From positions 1 through 64,000 of the forward strand of contig NZ_JAUSUF010000002.1 in the NCBI RefSeq assembly GCF_030813415.1: a DNA stretch of 64,000 nt, in the 5' to 3' direction. The position numbers and the translations under genes are program-made. Below the pieces are notes generated by a model. The model worked only from the letters and a program-made list of their open reading frames with translations, was not told the origin of the DNA and searched no databases. This stretch comes from Eubacterium multiforme. Lineage in GTDB: Bacteria; Bacillota; Clostridia; Clostridiales; Clostridiaceae. Below, one piece after another: positions 53,508 to 63,353 of this stretch; the first letter of the stretch is position 1; every line of letters begins with the position of its first letter.

Positions 53508-54320
53508 ATGGAACTTCTAAATATGAATTTAGAAAATATGAGTTATAAGTCAATAAAGGAAGAGTTTGATAAAATAGAATTTGATTTTAATGATGAAAAA
53601 ACATTGCTTTTAAGTAATATGCTATTATCTGATAAGAGAAAAAATGTTGAAGGATTAGGAAATAAAATATTAAAGGAAAAGAAAAAGCTAGAAGATGAAG
53701 TTGAAAGAGTTAAAAAAATGTATGATTTTGATAGAGGTTTTTCAAAGGGAAGACTTTTAGCTGGAGTAGATGAAGTTGGTAGAGGACCTTTAGCAGGTCC
53801 TATAGTATCAGCTGCTGTTATACTTGATTTAAATGTTATAGATGATGAAATGATATTTTATTTAAATGATTCTAAAAAGTTATCTGAAAAAAAGAGAGAA
53901 GAACTTTCAAAAATTATAAAGGAAAAGGCAATAGCCTACTGTATAAGTGAATGTTCTAATGATGAAATAGATGAAAAAGGTGTTGGCTTTTGCAATAATG
54001 AAGTATTCCTTAAAGGGGTATATGGACTTAGTAGTAAACCAAGTATTGTACTATCTGATGGATACACAGTTAAGGGAATTACTATAGAAAATAAATCAGT
54101 AATAAAAGGTGATACAAAAAGTGCATCAATTGCAGCAGCTTCAATTATTGCTAAAGTTTATAGAGATAATTTAATGAAGAAATTATCAGAAAAATATCCA
54201 GAGTATGGTTTTGAACATAATGTTGGATATGGAGCTAAAACACATATAGATGCAATAAAAAAATACGGAGCAACTCCTATTCATAGAATGAGTTTTTTAA
54301 GAAACATATTAGAAAAATAG
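53508..54320 (+). CDS. rnhB: Ribonuclease HII
   Basis: Removes ribonucleotides and RNA from RNA-DNA hybrids. The 270 residues have an N-terminal helical extension (about 1-70) usual in Firmicutes and the catalytic core starting at LAGVDEVGRGPLAGPIVSAAVI. SDGYTVKG-type and HNVGYGAKTHIDAI motifs complete it. The ribosome site GGAGGGG precedes ATG 53508. A terminator follows. Confidence 0.96.
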   Translation: MELLNMNLENMSYKSIKEEFDKIEFDFNDEKTLLLSNMLLSDKRKNVEGLGNKILKEKKKLEDEVERVKKMYDFDRGFSKGRLLAGVDEVGRGPLAGPIVSAAVILDLNVIDDEMIFYLNDSKKLSEKKREELSKIIKEKAIAYCISECSNDEIDEKGVGFCNNEVFLKGVYGLSSKPSIVLSDGYTVKGITIENKSVIKGDTKSASIAAASIIAKVYRDNLMKKLSEKYPEYGFEHNVGYGAKTHIDAIKKYGATPIHRMSFLRNILEK

Positions 54321-54353
54321 TAATAACTAAAAATAGTTATTACTATTTTTTTA
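54315..54353 (+). terminator. Intrinsic terminator after rnhB
   Basis: AAATAGTAATAACTA, loop AAAA, TAGTTATTACTATTT then T. It overlaps the rnhB stop and may also work in reverse for the convergent yraN. Confidence 0.85.
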
Positions 54354-54436
54354 TGTTTATGTTTTAGCTATTTTTTAGGTAAAACTTAGGAATAAATAGT
54401 ATTTAATACTTTTGACATTAATAGATTTATATTAAA

Positions 54437-54802
54437 TTATCTAAAAGCATCTTTTGTATGGATTAAATGATTTTTTGAGTTTTCATAGTTAAAATATATT
54501 TCTATAACGTCAAATCTAATAAAATAGTTACTAAAATTATTATTAATAAGAAAATATTTTGTTAATTTTTTTATGCTATTTTTCTTATAGTAATTAATAG
54601 ATTCAATACCCCTTCCAAATTTTTTAGAATATCTGCTTTTTACTTCTACAAAAGATAAGATATTTTCTTTTGAACATATTATATCTATTTCTCCAAATCT
54701 ATTAGAATAATTTCTTTTTATAATTTTATAACCTTCTCTAATTAAGTAGTCTGAAGCAATGTCTTCTCCATAATAACCAATATCTTTATTGTATTTTTTC
54801 AA
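54437..54802 (-). CDS. yraN: YraN family endonuclease-like protein (UPF0102)
   Basis: 121 residues with the PD-(D/E)XK-type pattern of the family: GYYGEDIASDYL, NRFGEIDIIC and FVEVKSR, which place the Glu/Asp/Lys catalytic set. The function is not settled. The start is TTG 54802, six bases after AGAGGTG on the minus strand; an ATG at 54832 lies upstream of this site. In Bacillus the same gene (ylqH region) sits beside rnhB and topA, but here it is on the opposite strand. Confidence 0.88.
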   Translation of the reverse strand: MKKYNKDIGYYGEDIASDYLIREGYKIIKRNYSNRFGEIDIICSKENILSFVEVKSRYSKKFGRGIESINYYKKNSIKKLTKYFLINNNFSNYFIRFDVIEIYFNYENSKNHLIHTKDAFR

Positions 54803-54863
54803 TATAAACACCTCTAAAATAATTATTGCCAAAAGTTGTATTAATAACTATAAAAATAAATAA

Positions 54864-54893
54864 TTGATTAAAAAATTTTTTATGTGGTAATAA
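54864..54893 (+). promoter_or_regulatory. Candidate promoter of comM-dprA
   Basis: TTGATT (54864-54869) and TAATAA (54888-54893), 18-bp spacer, 22 bp before comM. Confidence 0.45.
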
Positions 54894-54914
54894 TCCTCTA
54901 TGAGGTGAATAAAA

Positions 54915-56444
54915 ATGGCTGTAAATATAAAAAGTGCTACTAATATTGGAATAGATAGTTTGATAATAAATGTTGAAGTTGATATAACAAGTGGTATTCC
55001 ATCCTTTGCTATAGTTGGCCTTGCAGATGCTGCTGTAAGGGAGGCAAAGGAGAGAGTTAGAACAGCAATTGTAAATTCAGGATTTGAGTTTCCTTTAGGA
55101 AGAATTGTTATAAATTTAGCTCCGGCAGATATTAAAAAAATAGGAAGCTTATTAGATTTACCTATAGCAATAGGAATATTAATGGAATCTAATCAAATTC
55201 CTAAGAAAGATTTAGAGGATTATTTATTAATAGGTGAGCTTTCTTTAGCTGGAGAACTTAAAAAAACTAGAGGAGCAATACCAATAATACTTAAAGGATT
55301 AGAATATAAAATTGAAAATTTTATTATGCCAAGGGCAAATATTTCTGAAGTTTTAGAAATAGAAGAAGGAAATTTGTATTTAGTAACTACATTAAAAGAA
55401 GGTATAGATTATATAATTTACAATGATATGTTACCTTTAGATTTTAATGAGGAACATAAAAATGAATCTTTACAAATGAAATATGATTTTAATTCTATAA
55501 TAGGTCAATATTCATCAAAAAGAGCACTAGAAATTGCAGCTGCTGGTAGGCATAATATAGCTTTATTTGGAAATCCAGGAGCAGGTAAAACAATGCTTGC
55601 AAAATCTTTTCCATCAATATTGCCACCTCTTTCAAAAAAAGAAAAAATTGAAATTGCTAAAATATATTCAATATGTGGGATGATGGATACATACAAAAAT
55701 ATAAATATACCTTTTAGAGAACCTCACAGTACTATTACTAAGATAGCATTAATTGGTGGAGGGAAAGATATAAAGCCTGGAGAGATAACTCTTGCCCATA
55801 ATGGAGTGTTATATTTAGACGAAGTATTGGAATTTAAAAAAGAAGTATTAGAAGTTTTAAGGCTTCCCTTGGAAGAGGGAGTAGTTAGAATAGATAGATT
55901 AAATGAAAAAGTAGAACTTTTAAGCGACTTCCAGCTTATAATTTCCTTTAATCCATGCCCCTGTGGGAAAATGTCAATAATAGATAAAGGCTCTGACAAA
56001 TGTGAGTGTAGTGATTATGAAATAAGAAGGTATCAAAAAAGATTTTCAAAGGCACTTAAGGATAGAATAGATATGTTTAATTATGTTCCTTCATTAAAAT
56101 TTGATGATTTAAAAGAAGGAGTTAATGGAGAAGATAGTAAAAAGATTAAGGAAAGAGTAATTAAAGCAAGGAGTTTACAAAAAGAAAGATTAAAGGGAAG
56201 CTCTTATAAATTTAATTCAGATATAAAAGGAAAAGACATATTTGAATTTTGTAAAATTTCTGAAAATGCAAGAAAACTTTTAGAAAATTATTTCAAAATG
56301 AATTCACCTTCATTAAGAGCATATGGAAAGGTTATAAAAGTTGCTCAAACTATTGCAGATATTGAACTTCAAGGTGAAATAAAAGAGGAGCATGTCCTTG
56401 AGGCAATAAGTTATAGAAAAGATGTTAATGGAGAAATAGTTTAA
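54915..56444 (+). CDS. comM: ComM/YifB-type Mg-chelatase-like AAA+ ATPase
   Basis: 509 residues. An N-terminal Lon-protease-like domain (VEVDITSGIPSFAIVGLADAAVREAKERV) is followed by an AAA+ domain with Walker A GNPGAGKTM and Walker B LYLDEVLEF, a cysteine cluster (NPCPCGK...CECS) and a C-terminal lid. ComM in Vibrio is a branch-migration helicase for natural transformation. The adjacent dprA fits DNA uptake and recombination. The ribosome site GAGG lies in a small hairpin CCTC-TAT-GAGG (54895-54905). Confidence 0.93.
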   Translation: MAVNIKSATNIGIDSLIINVEVDITSGIPSFAIVGLADAAVREAKERVRTAIVNSGFEFPLGRIVINLAPADIKKIGSLLDLPIAIGILMESNQIPKKDLEDYLLIGELSLAGELKKTRGAIPIILKGLEYKIENFIMPRANISEVLEIEEGNLYLVTTLKEGIDYIIYNDMLPLDFNEEHKNESLQMKYDFNSIIGQYSSKRALEIAAAGRHNIALFGNPGAGKTMLAKSFPSILPPLSKKEKIEIAKIYSICGMMDTYKNINIPFREPHSTITKIALIGGGKDIKPGEITLAHNGVLYLDEVLEFKKEVLEVLRLPLEEGVVRIDRLNEKVELLSDFQLIISFNPCPCGKMSIIDKGSDKCECSDYEIRRYQKRFSKALKDRIDMFNYVPSLKFDDLKEGVNGEDSKKIKERVIKARSLQKERLKGSSYKFNSDIKGKDIFEFCKISENARKLLENYFKMNSPSLRAYGKVIKVAQTIADIELQGEIKEEHVLEAISYRKDVNGEIV

Positions 56445-56460
56445 TTAGAGAGGTAGACAA

Positions 56461-57522
56461 ATGGAAAAATATATATTATGGTTAATAATGTTAGAATGTA
56501 CAAATCTTCAAAAGATAAAATTACTTAACATCTTTTCAGATGAAAAAGAAATATTTGATAATTTTGAAGAAATAGTAGAATTATATTTTAAAAATTATAA
56601 AAATTTTGCAAATTATGATAAAATCAAAGAAATGAATAAAATATTGTCTAACATGGAAATTTTAAGAAGGAAAGAAGAAGTAAATTTTATAACTATTAAA
56701 GATCCTATGTATCCAGAGAGTTTAAAAAGGATTGAGGAGCCTCCTTATGTATTATTTTATAAAGGTAATTTGAAATTATTAAATAAAAGAAGTGTTTCAA
56801 TAGTTGGTTCTAGAAAAAATAGTTTATATGGAGAAAGAGCAACTAGAATAATTACTAAGGAATTAGTAAAAAATGATATATGTATTGTAAGTGGAGGAGC
56901 TAAAGGAATTGATACAATAGCTCATGATGAAGCTTTAAAAAATCATGGCAATACAATAGCTGTTTTAGGTTCAGGTATAGACGTATGCTATCCGCAAAGG
57001 AACAGAGGATTGTTTAATGAAATATCAAAAGAAGGGTTATTAATTTCAGAATTCTTTCCAGGTACTAAGCCTTATGCATATAATTTTCCAAGAAGAAATA
57101 GGATAATTAGTGGACTATCAGAATCAATTATAGTTACTGAAGCCACAGAAAAAAGCGGATCATTAATAACAGTTTCATGTGCTTTAGCTCAAGGGAAAGA
57201 TGTGTTAGTTGTTCCACAATCCATATTTTCAGAAGGAGGATTAGGAGCTAATCTTTTAATAAGAGATGGAGCCTTTATATATACCTCTATTGAAGATGTG
57301 TATTTGCTTTTACATATAGATAAGAGTAAGGTAAAGAAAAAGAGTATTGAAATCGTTAATAACAATATTTTAAAAATAATTAAAAACGAACCAGTTCATA
57401 TTGATGATATATTCGTAAAGTCACAGGTTGACAGAAATACTTTATATGGTTTATTATTTGAACTGCAAATTAAAAATGAAATATTAAGTCTACCTGGCAA
57501 TTATTATGTCAGAATAACATAA
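56461..57522 (+). CDS. dprA: DNA processing protein DprA
   Basis: Loads RecA onto incoming single-stranded DNA during transformation. The 353 residues have an N-terminal helical region, the Rossmann-like core SIVGSRKNSLYGE...VSGGAKGIDTIAHDEAL...AVLGSGIDVCYPQRN, and a C-terminal winged-helix-like domain. 16 bp after comM, so the two are probably co-transcribed; topA follows. Confidence 0.95.
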   Translation: MEKYILWLIMLECTNLQKIKLLNIFSDEKEIFDNFEEIVELYFKNYKNFANYDKIKEMNKILSNMEILRRKEEVNFITIKDPMYPESLKRIEEPPYVLFYKGNLKLLNKRSVSIVGSRKNSLYGERATRIITKELVKNDICIVSGGAKGIDTIAHDEALKNHGNTIAVLGSGIDVCYPQRNRGLFNEISKEGLLISEFFPGTKPYAYNFPRRNRIISGLSESIIVTEATEKSGSLITVSCALAQGKDVLVVPQSIFSEGGLGANLLIRDGAFIYTSIEDVYLLLHIDKSKVKKKSIEIVNNNILKIIKNEPVHIDDIFVKSQVDRNTLYGLLFELQIKNEILSLPGNYYVRIT

Positions 57523-57538
57523 GTTTAAGGGGGTGAAT

Positions 57539-57564
57539 AACTCCATTTAAAGGTAAGTGGAGTT
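57539..57564 (+). promoter_or_regulatory. Hairpin covering the topA ribosome site
   Basis: AACTCCA (57539-57545) is the exact inverse complement of TGGAGTT (57558-57564), which contains the GGAG Shine-Dalgarno five bases before ATG 57569. When folded, this would block topA translation. Confidence 0.5.
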
Positions 57565-57568
57565 AGTT

Positions 57569-59662
57569 ATGGGCCAAAAATTAGTAATAGTAGAGTCACC
57601 AGCAAAGGCAAAAACAATAGGAAAATATTTAGGAAAAAATTATATTGTTGAGGCTTCAATGGGGCATGTGAGAGATTTACCTAAAAGTAAATTAGGTGTT
57701 GATATAGATGATGATTTTGAACCAAAATATATAACAATAAGAGGAAAAGGTGAACTTCTTAAAGTTTTAAGAAAAGCAGCTAAAAAAGCTGATAAAGTTT
57801 ATCTTGCAACTGACCCTGACCGTGAAGGGGAAGCAATATCTTGGCATTTAGCAAATCTTTTAAACATTGAAGAGGGAGAAGAATGCAGAATAGTTTTTAA
57901 TGAAATCACAAAGAGTGCAGTTAAAAATTCAATAAAAAATGCGAGAAAAATAAATCAAAATTTAGTTGATGCACAGCAAGCAAGAAGAATACTAGATAGA
58001 TTAGTTGGTTATGAAATAAGCCCAATTCTTTGGAAAAATGTTAAATGGGGTTTAAGTGCAGGAAGAGTTCAATCTGCAGCTCTTAAATTGATTTGTGAAA
58101 GAGAAGAAGAAATAAAAAAATTTATTCCAGAAGAATATTGGACAGTTGATTGTTCATTAAAAAAGGGAAGAAAAAAATTCCCTATAAAATTATCAACATA
58201 TAAAAATAAAAAGATAGATTTAAAAAATGAAGAAGAAACTAATAAAGTTATTAGTGAAATAGATAAGGATAACTTTTTAATTAAAACTATTAAAAAAGGT
58301 AGCAAACTTAAAAATCCTATGGCACCATTTACAACTAGTACCCTTCAACAGGAAGCTAGTAAAAAACTTAATTTTATGACAAAGAAAACAATGTCAGTGG
58401 CACAAGGGTTATATGAAGGGGTAGAAGTTAAAGGATATGGAACAGTAGGTCTTATTACTTATATGAGAACAGACTCAGTTAGAATATCTAAGGAAGCACA
58501 AGAGGCAGCTAAGAACTTTATACTAAATAGTTATGGAGAAGAATATATTCCAAAAGAAACTAGAATATATAAAGGAAAGAAAAATATACAAGATGCCCAT
58601 GAAGCTATAAGACCAAGTAATATAGATATAACACCAGAGGTTGCAAAGGCAAACCTTACATCAGATCAATATAAATTATATACATTAATTTGGAAGAGGT
58701 TTATAGGATCTCAAATGGCATCATGTATACTTAATACCAATTCAATTGATATATTAAATGGTGATTATAAATTTAAAGCTAGTGGATCTACAATTAAGTT
58801 TGATGGATTTATGAAAATATATGAATATGCAATGAGTGATGAGGATGATACTTCATTACCAGAACTTGAAGAAGGAGAAATATTAAAAGCAGCATCTCTT
58901 GAGGGTAAGCAACATTTTACTCAGCCACCTGCAAGATATACAGAAGCTTCTTTTGTTAAACTTCTTGAAGAAAAGGGAATTGGAAGACCAAGTACTTATG
59001 TACCAACAATTTCTACATTATTAAGTAGGGACTATGTAAATAGAGAAAAGAAAAATTTAATACCTACGGAACTTGGGTTTATTGTAAATAATATAATTTG
59101 CGAATATTTCAAGCAAATAGCAGATGTTGATTTTACAGCAAGTATGGAAAGAAATTTAGACCATATTGAAGAAGGAGAAATTCAATGGAAAGCTGTTGTT
59201 GGAGAATTCTTCAAACCATTAAAAGTAGAATTAGAAAAAGCTGAAAAAGAAATGGCAAAAGTAGTTATTGAAGATGAAGTAAGTGATGTTCCTTGTGATA
59301 AATGTGGAAGAATGATGGTTATAAAGAGAGGAAGATATGGAAAATTTCTTGCTTGTCCTGGTTATCCAGAATGTAAAAACGCTAAGCCTATAGTAGAGGA
59401 AATAAAGGCACCTTGTCCAAAGTGTGGAAGAAAGGTACTTGCAAAGAGAAGCAAAAAAGGAAAAAGATTTTATGGATGTTCAGGATATCCTGATTGTGAC
59501 TTTATAAGTTGGAATGAACCAGTTGAAGAAAAATGTCCAAAGTGTAATTCCTACATGGTAAAAAAATATTCAAAAAAATCAGGTGATTATATTGAATGTT
59601 CAAATAAAGAATGTAAATATAAAGAAGAAATTAAGAGCGATAAGCCAGAAAGCAAAGAATAA
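57569..59662 (+). CDS. topA: DNA topoisomerase I
   Basis: Type IA topoisomerase that relaxes negative supercoils. The 697 residues begin MGQKLVIVESPAKAKTIGKYLG (Toprim), with ATDPDREGEAISWHL (DxD metal site), catalytic tyrosine in GLITYMRTDSVRIS and HEAIRPS. Three C-terminal CxxC-type zinc ribbons follow from about residue 570 to 690. ATG 57569 is preferred over a GTG at 57557, which lies in front of the ribosome site. codY follows with its own promoter. Confidence 0.97.
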   Translation: MGQKLVIVESPAKAKTIGKYLGKNYIVEASMGHVRDLPKSKLGVDIDDDFEPKYITIRGKGELLKVLRKAAKKADKVYLATDPDREGEAISWHLANLLNIEEGEECRIVFNEITKSAVKNSIKNARKINQNLVDAQQARRILDRLVGYEISPILWKNVKWGLSAGRVQSAALKLICEREEEIKKFIPEEYWTVDCSLKKGRKKFPIKLSTYKNKKIDLKNEEETNKVISEIDKDNFLIKTIKKGSKLKNPMAPFTTSTLQQEASKKLNFMTKKTMSVAQGLYEGVEVKGYGTVGLITYMRTDSVRISKEAQEAAKNFILNSYGEEYIPKETRIYKGKKNIQDAHEAIRPSNIDITPEVAKANLTSDQYKLYTLIWKRFIGSQMASCILNTNSIDILNGDYKFKASGSTIKFDGFMKIYEYAMSDEDDTSLPELEEGEILKAASLEGKQHFTQPPARYTEASFVKLLEEKGIGRPSTYVPTISTLLSRDYVNREKKNLIPTELGFIVNNIICEYFKQIADVDFTASMERNLDHIEEGEIQWKAVVGEFFKPLKVELEKAEKEMAKVVIEDEVSDVPCDKCGRMMVIKRGRYGKFLACPGYPECKNAKPIVEEIKAPCPKCGRKVLAKRSKKGKRFYGCSGYPDCDFISWNEPVEEKCPKCNSYMVKKYSKKSGDYIECSNKECKYKEEIKSDKPESKE

Positions 59663-59723
59663 ATAATTATGAGTGTGATAATGTCATTTAAAAAAATCCC
59701 TTTGCTAAAAAAGAAGAATATTA

Positions 59724-59752
59724 TTGAAATATGCTATTTAGTATGATAAACT
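59724..59752 (+). promoter_or_regulatory. Candidate promoter of codY
   Basis: TTGAAA (59724-59729), 17-bp spacer, TAAACT (59747-59752). The leader to codY is about 95 nt. No CodY box is seen in it. Confidence 0.5.
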
Positions 59753-59853
59753 GTATTAGTATTACGGATTTGTTAAAAATTAAAAGAATTTTGAATGTTA
59801 TAACAAATGGCAATATGAATCTGAAATTATATAGATAACGAGGAGGATTTTTA

Positions 59854-60630
59854 ATGTCATCATTACTTAATAAAGCAAGAAGATTAAACAAGATATTACA
59901 AAAATCAGGTACTGAACCAGTAGCATTTGAAGATGTTTGTCAGCTTTTAAGTGAAGTATTAGCTTGTAATGTTTACATTGTAAGTAAGAATGGAAGCGTT
60001 ATAGGTCATAGTTTCTCAGAAAGTTTTGAATGTGAAATAATGAAACAAAAGGTTCTTGATGAAAAAAGGTTCCCTAATGAATACAATGAAAAATTATTAA
60101 AGGTATCGGAAACTTTATCCAATTTACCTAATAAAGGAGAATGTGTCTTTGAGGGAATGGGAAATTGTACTATGGCAGACAAGCTTTCAACAATTGTTCC
60201 TATAATTGGGAACAGAGAAAGGCTTGGAACTCTTCTTTTAGCAAGATTTGGAGAGGTATTTACAGATGATGATTTAGTTCTTTGTGAATATAGTGCAACT
60301 ATAGTTGGAATGGAAATGTTAAGAGCAAAACAAGAAGAACTTGCAGAAGAAACAAGAAAGAAAGCTGTTGTACAATTAGCAATAGGAACTCTTTCCTATT
60401 CAGAATTAGAAGCAGTAGAACATATTTTTAATGAACTTGGAGGAAATGAAGGATTACTTGTAGCATCAAAGATTGCAGATAAAGTAGGAATAACAAGAAG
60501 TGTTATAGTAAATGCTTTAAGAAAATTTGAAAGTGCTGGAGTAATTGAATCAAGATCATTAGGAATGAAGGGAACTCATATAAAAATATTAAATGATAGA
60601 TTGCTTGATGAGTTAAAGAAAATAAAATAA
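59854..60630 (+). CDS. codY: GTP- and branched-chain-amino-acid-sensing repressor CodY
   Basis: Global regulator that represses nutrient-adaptation genes, and activates some such as acetate genes, when GTP and isoleucine/valine are plentiful. The 258 residues have an N-terminal GAF effector domain and the C-terminal winged helix [42 protein letters not shown], the CodY recognition helix. Length is typical (259 in Bacillus). It is a single-gene unit with promoter and terminator. A candidate target in this window is pta (box at 37264). Confidence 0.97.
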   Translation: MSSLLNKARRLNKILQKSGTEPVAFEDVCQLLSEVLACNVYIVSKNGSVIGHSFSESFECEIMKQKVLDEKRFPNEYNEKLLKVSETLSNLPNKGECVFEGMGNCTMADKLSTIVPIIGNRERLGTLLLARFGEVFTDDDLVLCEYSATIVGMEMLRAKQEELAEETRKKAVVQLAIGTLSYSELEAVEHIFNELGGNEGLLVASKIADKVGITRSVIVNALRKFESAGVIESRSLGMKGTHIKILNDRLLDELKKIK

Positions 60631-60638
60631 TAATTTAT

Positions 60639-60675
60639 AAGTGACTAATTAATTTTAGTCGCTTTTATTTTTAAT
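60639..60675 (+). terminator. Intrinsic terminator after codY
   Basis: AAGTGACTAA pairs with TTAGTCGCTT (one wobble pair), followed by TTATTTTT. Confidence 0.75.
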
Positions 60676-60706
60676 ATAGAAAAATATAAAAAAACATAAA
60701 ATTATG

Positions 60707-60735
60707 TTGATAGAAAAAAAACCTTATGTTATACT
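60707..60735 (+). promoter_or_regulatory. Sigma-A promoter of rpsB-tsf
   Basis: TTGATA (60707-60712), 17-bp spacer, TATACT (60730-60735). The predicted start is near 60742. Confidence 0.7.
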
Positions 60736-60741
60736 ATCATA

Positions 60742-60838
60742 GGTAACAAAATACGCACATTGTCGAATCTGTAAGATAGGTGCCTTTGATTTTAAGGTTT
60801 CTTACAAGTGCAACGATAATGGAGGAAAAAACCAGGAG
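60742..60838 (+). ncRNA. Structured rpsB (S2) leader RNA
   Basis: Nested helices are visible: CATTGTCG (60758-60765) with CGATAATG (60814-60821), and CTGTAAG (60769-60775) with CTTACAAG (60801-60808). A possible inner CCTT/AAGG pair lies within. The outer helix closes just before two purine-rich ribosome-site-like stretches (GGAGG and AGGAGG). The form fits autoregulation of rpsB by S2. I cannot confirm that it belongs to a catalogued family. Confidence 0.6.
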
Positions 60839-60846
60839 GTAACAAA

Positions 60847-61548
60847 ATGTCAGTTATATCAATGAAACAATTATTAGAAGCTGGTGTACATTTCGGACAC
60901 CAAACTAGAAGATGGAACCCTAAAATGGCTCCTTATATCTTCACAGAAAGAAATGGAATCTATATAATAGATCTTCAAAAAACAGTTAAGAAGGCTGAAG
61001 AAGCTTATAATTTCTTAAAAGAAGTTTCAGAAGAAGGAAAAGACGTATTATTCGTTGGAACTAAAAAGCAAGCTCAAGAAGCTATCAAAGAAGAAGCAAT
61101 AAGATCAAACATGCACTTCGTTAACAACAGATGGTTAGGTGGAATGTTAACTAACTTCAAAACTATAAGAACAAGAATCAAGAGATTAGAAGATTTAGAA
61201 AGAATGCAAGAAGATGGAACATTCGATGTTCTTCCTAAGAAAGAAGTTATTAAATTAAAAGGCGAAATGGAAAAGCTTGAAAAGAACCTTGGCGGAATAA
61301 AGAACTTAGATTCAAGAAACATTGGAGCTATGTTCGTTGTAGATCCAAGAAAAGAAAAGAATGCTATTTCAGAAGCTAAGATATTAGGAATTCCAGTAGT
61401 AGCTATAGTAGATACTAACTGTGATCCAGAAGAAGTTGACTATGTAATTCCAGGTAATGACGATGCTATAAGAGCGGTTAAATTAATAGCTGCTAAGATG
61501 GCTGATGCTGTTATTGAAGGAAGACAAGGTGAACAAATAGCTGAATAA
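60847..61548 (+). CDS. rpsB: Ribosomal protein uS2
   Basis: 233 residues. [22 protein letters not shown] at the start, [24 protein letters not shown] and the C-terminal [26 protein letters not shown] are diagnostic. Codon use is more C-rich (TTC, AAC) than its neighbours, as expected for high expression. The next gene is tsf, the usual pair. Confidence 0.98.
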   Translation: MSVISMKQLLEAGVHFGHQTRRWNPKMAPYIFTERNGIYIIDLQKTVKKAEEAYNFLKEVSEEGKDVLFVGTKKQAQEAIKEEAIRSNMHFVNNRWLGGMLTNFKTIRTRIKRLEDLERMQEDGTFDVLPKKEVIKLKGEMEKLEKNLGGIKNLDSRNIGAMFVVDPRKEKNAISEAKILGIPVVAIVDTNCDPEEVDYVIPGNDDAIRAVKLIAAKMADAVIEGRQGEQIAE

Positions 61549-61566
61549 TATCAAAAGGTAAGTATG

Positions 61567-61605
61567 AAAAGGTAGGTGAAGGTGCTCTTCATTTACCTTT
61601 TAACC
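61567..61605 (+). terminator. Attenuator-like hairpin between rpsB and tsf
   Basis: AAAAGGTAGGTGAAG (61567-61581) pairs with CTTCATTTACCTTTT (61588-61602), followed by only a short T tract. A second small hairpin (AACC/GGTT, 61602-61621) is followed by TTTTTTT. Probably partial termination that adjusts tsf relative to rpsB. Confidence 0.6.
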
Positions 61606-61648
61606 TAGGTGATAAGGGTTACTTTTTTTAAAATAAGGAGGAATTTAA

Positions 61649-62557
61649 ATGATTACTGCAAAGCTAGTTAAAGAGTTAAGAGAAAAAACTGGTGCAGGTA
61701 TGATGGACTGCAAAAAGGCTTTAACAGAAACTAATGGAGACATGGAAAAGGCTGTTGAAGTATTAAGAGAAAAAGGATTAGCTGCTGCTGCTAAGAAGGC
61801 AGGAAGAGTTGCTGCTGAAGGTTTAGTTAAGACTTTTATATCAGAAGATAATAAGAAGGCTTCAATAGTAGAAGTAAACTGTGAAACAGATTTCGTTGCT
61901 GCTAACGAAGAATTCGTAAGATTTGCTGATGATTTAGCAAAATTAGTTGCTAATACTTCAGTTCAAACTGTAGAAGAATTATTAAATGAGAAAATGGGAG
62001 ATTCAACTGTACAAGAAGTTCTTACTGCTTTAGTTGCTAAACTTGGTGAGAACATGACAGTTAGAAGATTTGAAAGATTATCAGTTGAAAAGGGAGCTAT
62101 CCAAAGCTACATTCACGGTGGTGGAAGAATCGGAGTTTTAGTTGAAGTTGCAACTGAAGGAGATGCTAAAGTAGCTGCTGAGGTAGCTAGAGAAGTTTGT
62201 ATGCAAGTAGCTGCTGCAAATCCATTATTCTTAAATAGAGATTCAGTAGATCAAGAATCTTTAGAAAAAGAAAAAGAAATCTATAGAGTTCAAGCTTTAA
62301 ATGAAGGAAAACCAGAAAAAATCGTTGACAAAATGGTTATGGGAAGAATCCAAAAGTACTTCAAAGAAGTTTGCTTAGTAGACCAAGTATGGGTTAAAGA
62401 TGGAGATAAGACAATAACTAAGTTATTAGAAGAAAAGTCAAAAGAAGCAGGTGCTCCAATGACTATAACAAAGTTTGTTAGATTTGAAAGAGGCGAAGGA
62501 ATCGAAAAGAAAGAAGAAAACTTTGCTGAAGAAGTTGCAAGACAAATGGGTAAATAG
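61649..62557 (+). CDS. tsf: Elongation factor Ts
   Basis: Nucleotide exchange factor for EF-Tu. The 302 residues have the N-terminal UBA-like domain ([23 protein letters not shown]) and the core [14 protein letters not shown], diagnostic of EF-Ts, plus [12 protein letters not shown]. Ribosome site AAGGAGG. A terminator follows. Confidence 0.98.
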   Translation: MITAKLVKELREKTGAGMMDCKKALTETNGDMEKAVEVLREKGLAAAAKKAGRVAAEGLVKTFISEDNKKASIVEVNCETDFVAANEEFVRFADDLAKLVANTSVQTVEELLNEKMGDSTVQEVLTALVAKLGENMTVRRFERLSVEKGAIQSYIHGGGRIGVLVEVATEGDAKVAAEVAREVCMQVAAANPLFLNRDSVDQESLEKEKEIYRVQALNEGKPEKIVDKMVMGRIQKYFKEVCLVDQVWVKDGDKTITKLLEEKSKEAGAPMTITKFVRFERGEGIEKKEENFAEEVARQMGK

Positions 62558-62562
62558 TAACC

Positions 62563-62598
62563 TTAAAAAAGAGAACACCTTGTGTTCTCTTTTTTTAA
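62563..62598 (+). terminator. Intrinsic terminator after tsf
   Basis: AAAAAAGAGAACAC, loop CTT, GTGTTCTCTTTTTT. Only about 20 bases separate it from the pyrH ribosome site, too few for a promoter, so pyrH likely depends on readthrough. Confidence 0.85.
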
Positions 62599-62629
62599 AA
62601 ATAATAATGAATATTTCGGAGGGATTATA

Positions 62630-63340
62630 ATGGCAGATTGTAAATATAATAGAGTAATACTAAAATTATCTGGAGAAGCTCTTGCTGGAACTAATGGATT
62701 TGGATTAGATTTTACTGTTGCAACAAGAATAGCTTTAGAAATAAAGCAATTAATAGAGGCTGGCGTAGAAGTTGGTTGTGTTGTTGGTGGCGGAAACATT
62801 TGGAGAGGAAGAAGTGGGGAAGGAATGGATAGAACCACTGCTGATTACATGGGCATGATGGCAACATGTATTAATGCATTAGCTCTTCAAGATTCATTAG
62901 AACAAGTTGGAGTAGATACTAGAGTTTTAACTGCTATTGAAATGAAAGAAATTGCGGAACCGTTTATAAGAAGAAGAGCTATGAGACATTTAGAAAAGGG
63001 AAGAGTTGTTATATTTGCAGCAGGAACTGGAAATCCATATTTCTCAACTGATACAACAGCAGCTCTTAGAGCAGCAGAAATAGAAGCTGATGTTATTCTT
63101 TTAGCTAAAAAAGTTGATGGCGTTTATGATAAGGACCCTCATAAGTATTCAGATGCAAAAAAATATGATAAACTATCATATATAGAAGTTTTAGAACAAG
63201 GATTACAAGTAATGGATTCTACTGCAACTTCTTTATGTATGGATAATGAAATTCCAATATTAGTATTTGGTTTAGATGAACCAGGTAATATTCAAAAAGC
63301 TATTAGTGGAGAGAAGATAGGCACACTAGTGTCAAAATAA
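62630..63340 (+). CDS. pyrH: Uridylate kinase
   Basis: Phosphorylates UMP to UDP. The 236 residues start [20 protein letters not shown] and carry [29 protein letters not shown], an amino-acid-kinase-fold UMP kinase signature. ATG 62630 follows GGAGGG; the frame is open upstream through the terminator hairpin but that part is not coding. frr follows 13 bp later. Confidence 0.97.
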   Translation: MADCKYNRVILKLSGEALAGTNGFGLDFTVATRIALEIKQLIEAGVEVGCVVGGGNIWRGRSGEGMDRTTADYMGMMATCINALALQDSLEQVGVDTRVLTAIEMKEIAEPFIRRRAMRHLEKGRVVIFAAGTGNPYFSTDTTAALRAAEIEADVILLAKKVDGVYDKDPHKYSDAKKYDKLSYIEVLEQGLQVMDSTATSLCMDNEIPILVFGLDEPGNIQKAISGEKIGTLVSK

Positions 63341-63353
63341 AAGGAGGATATTT

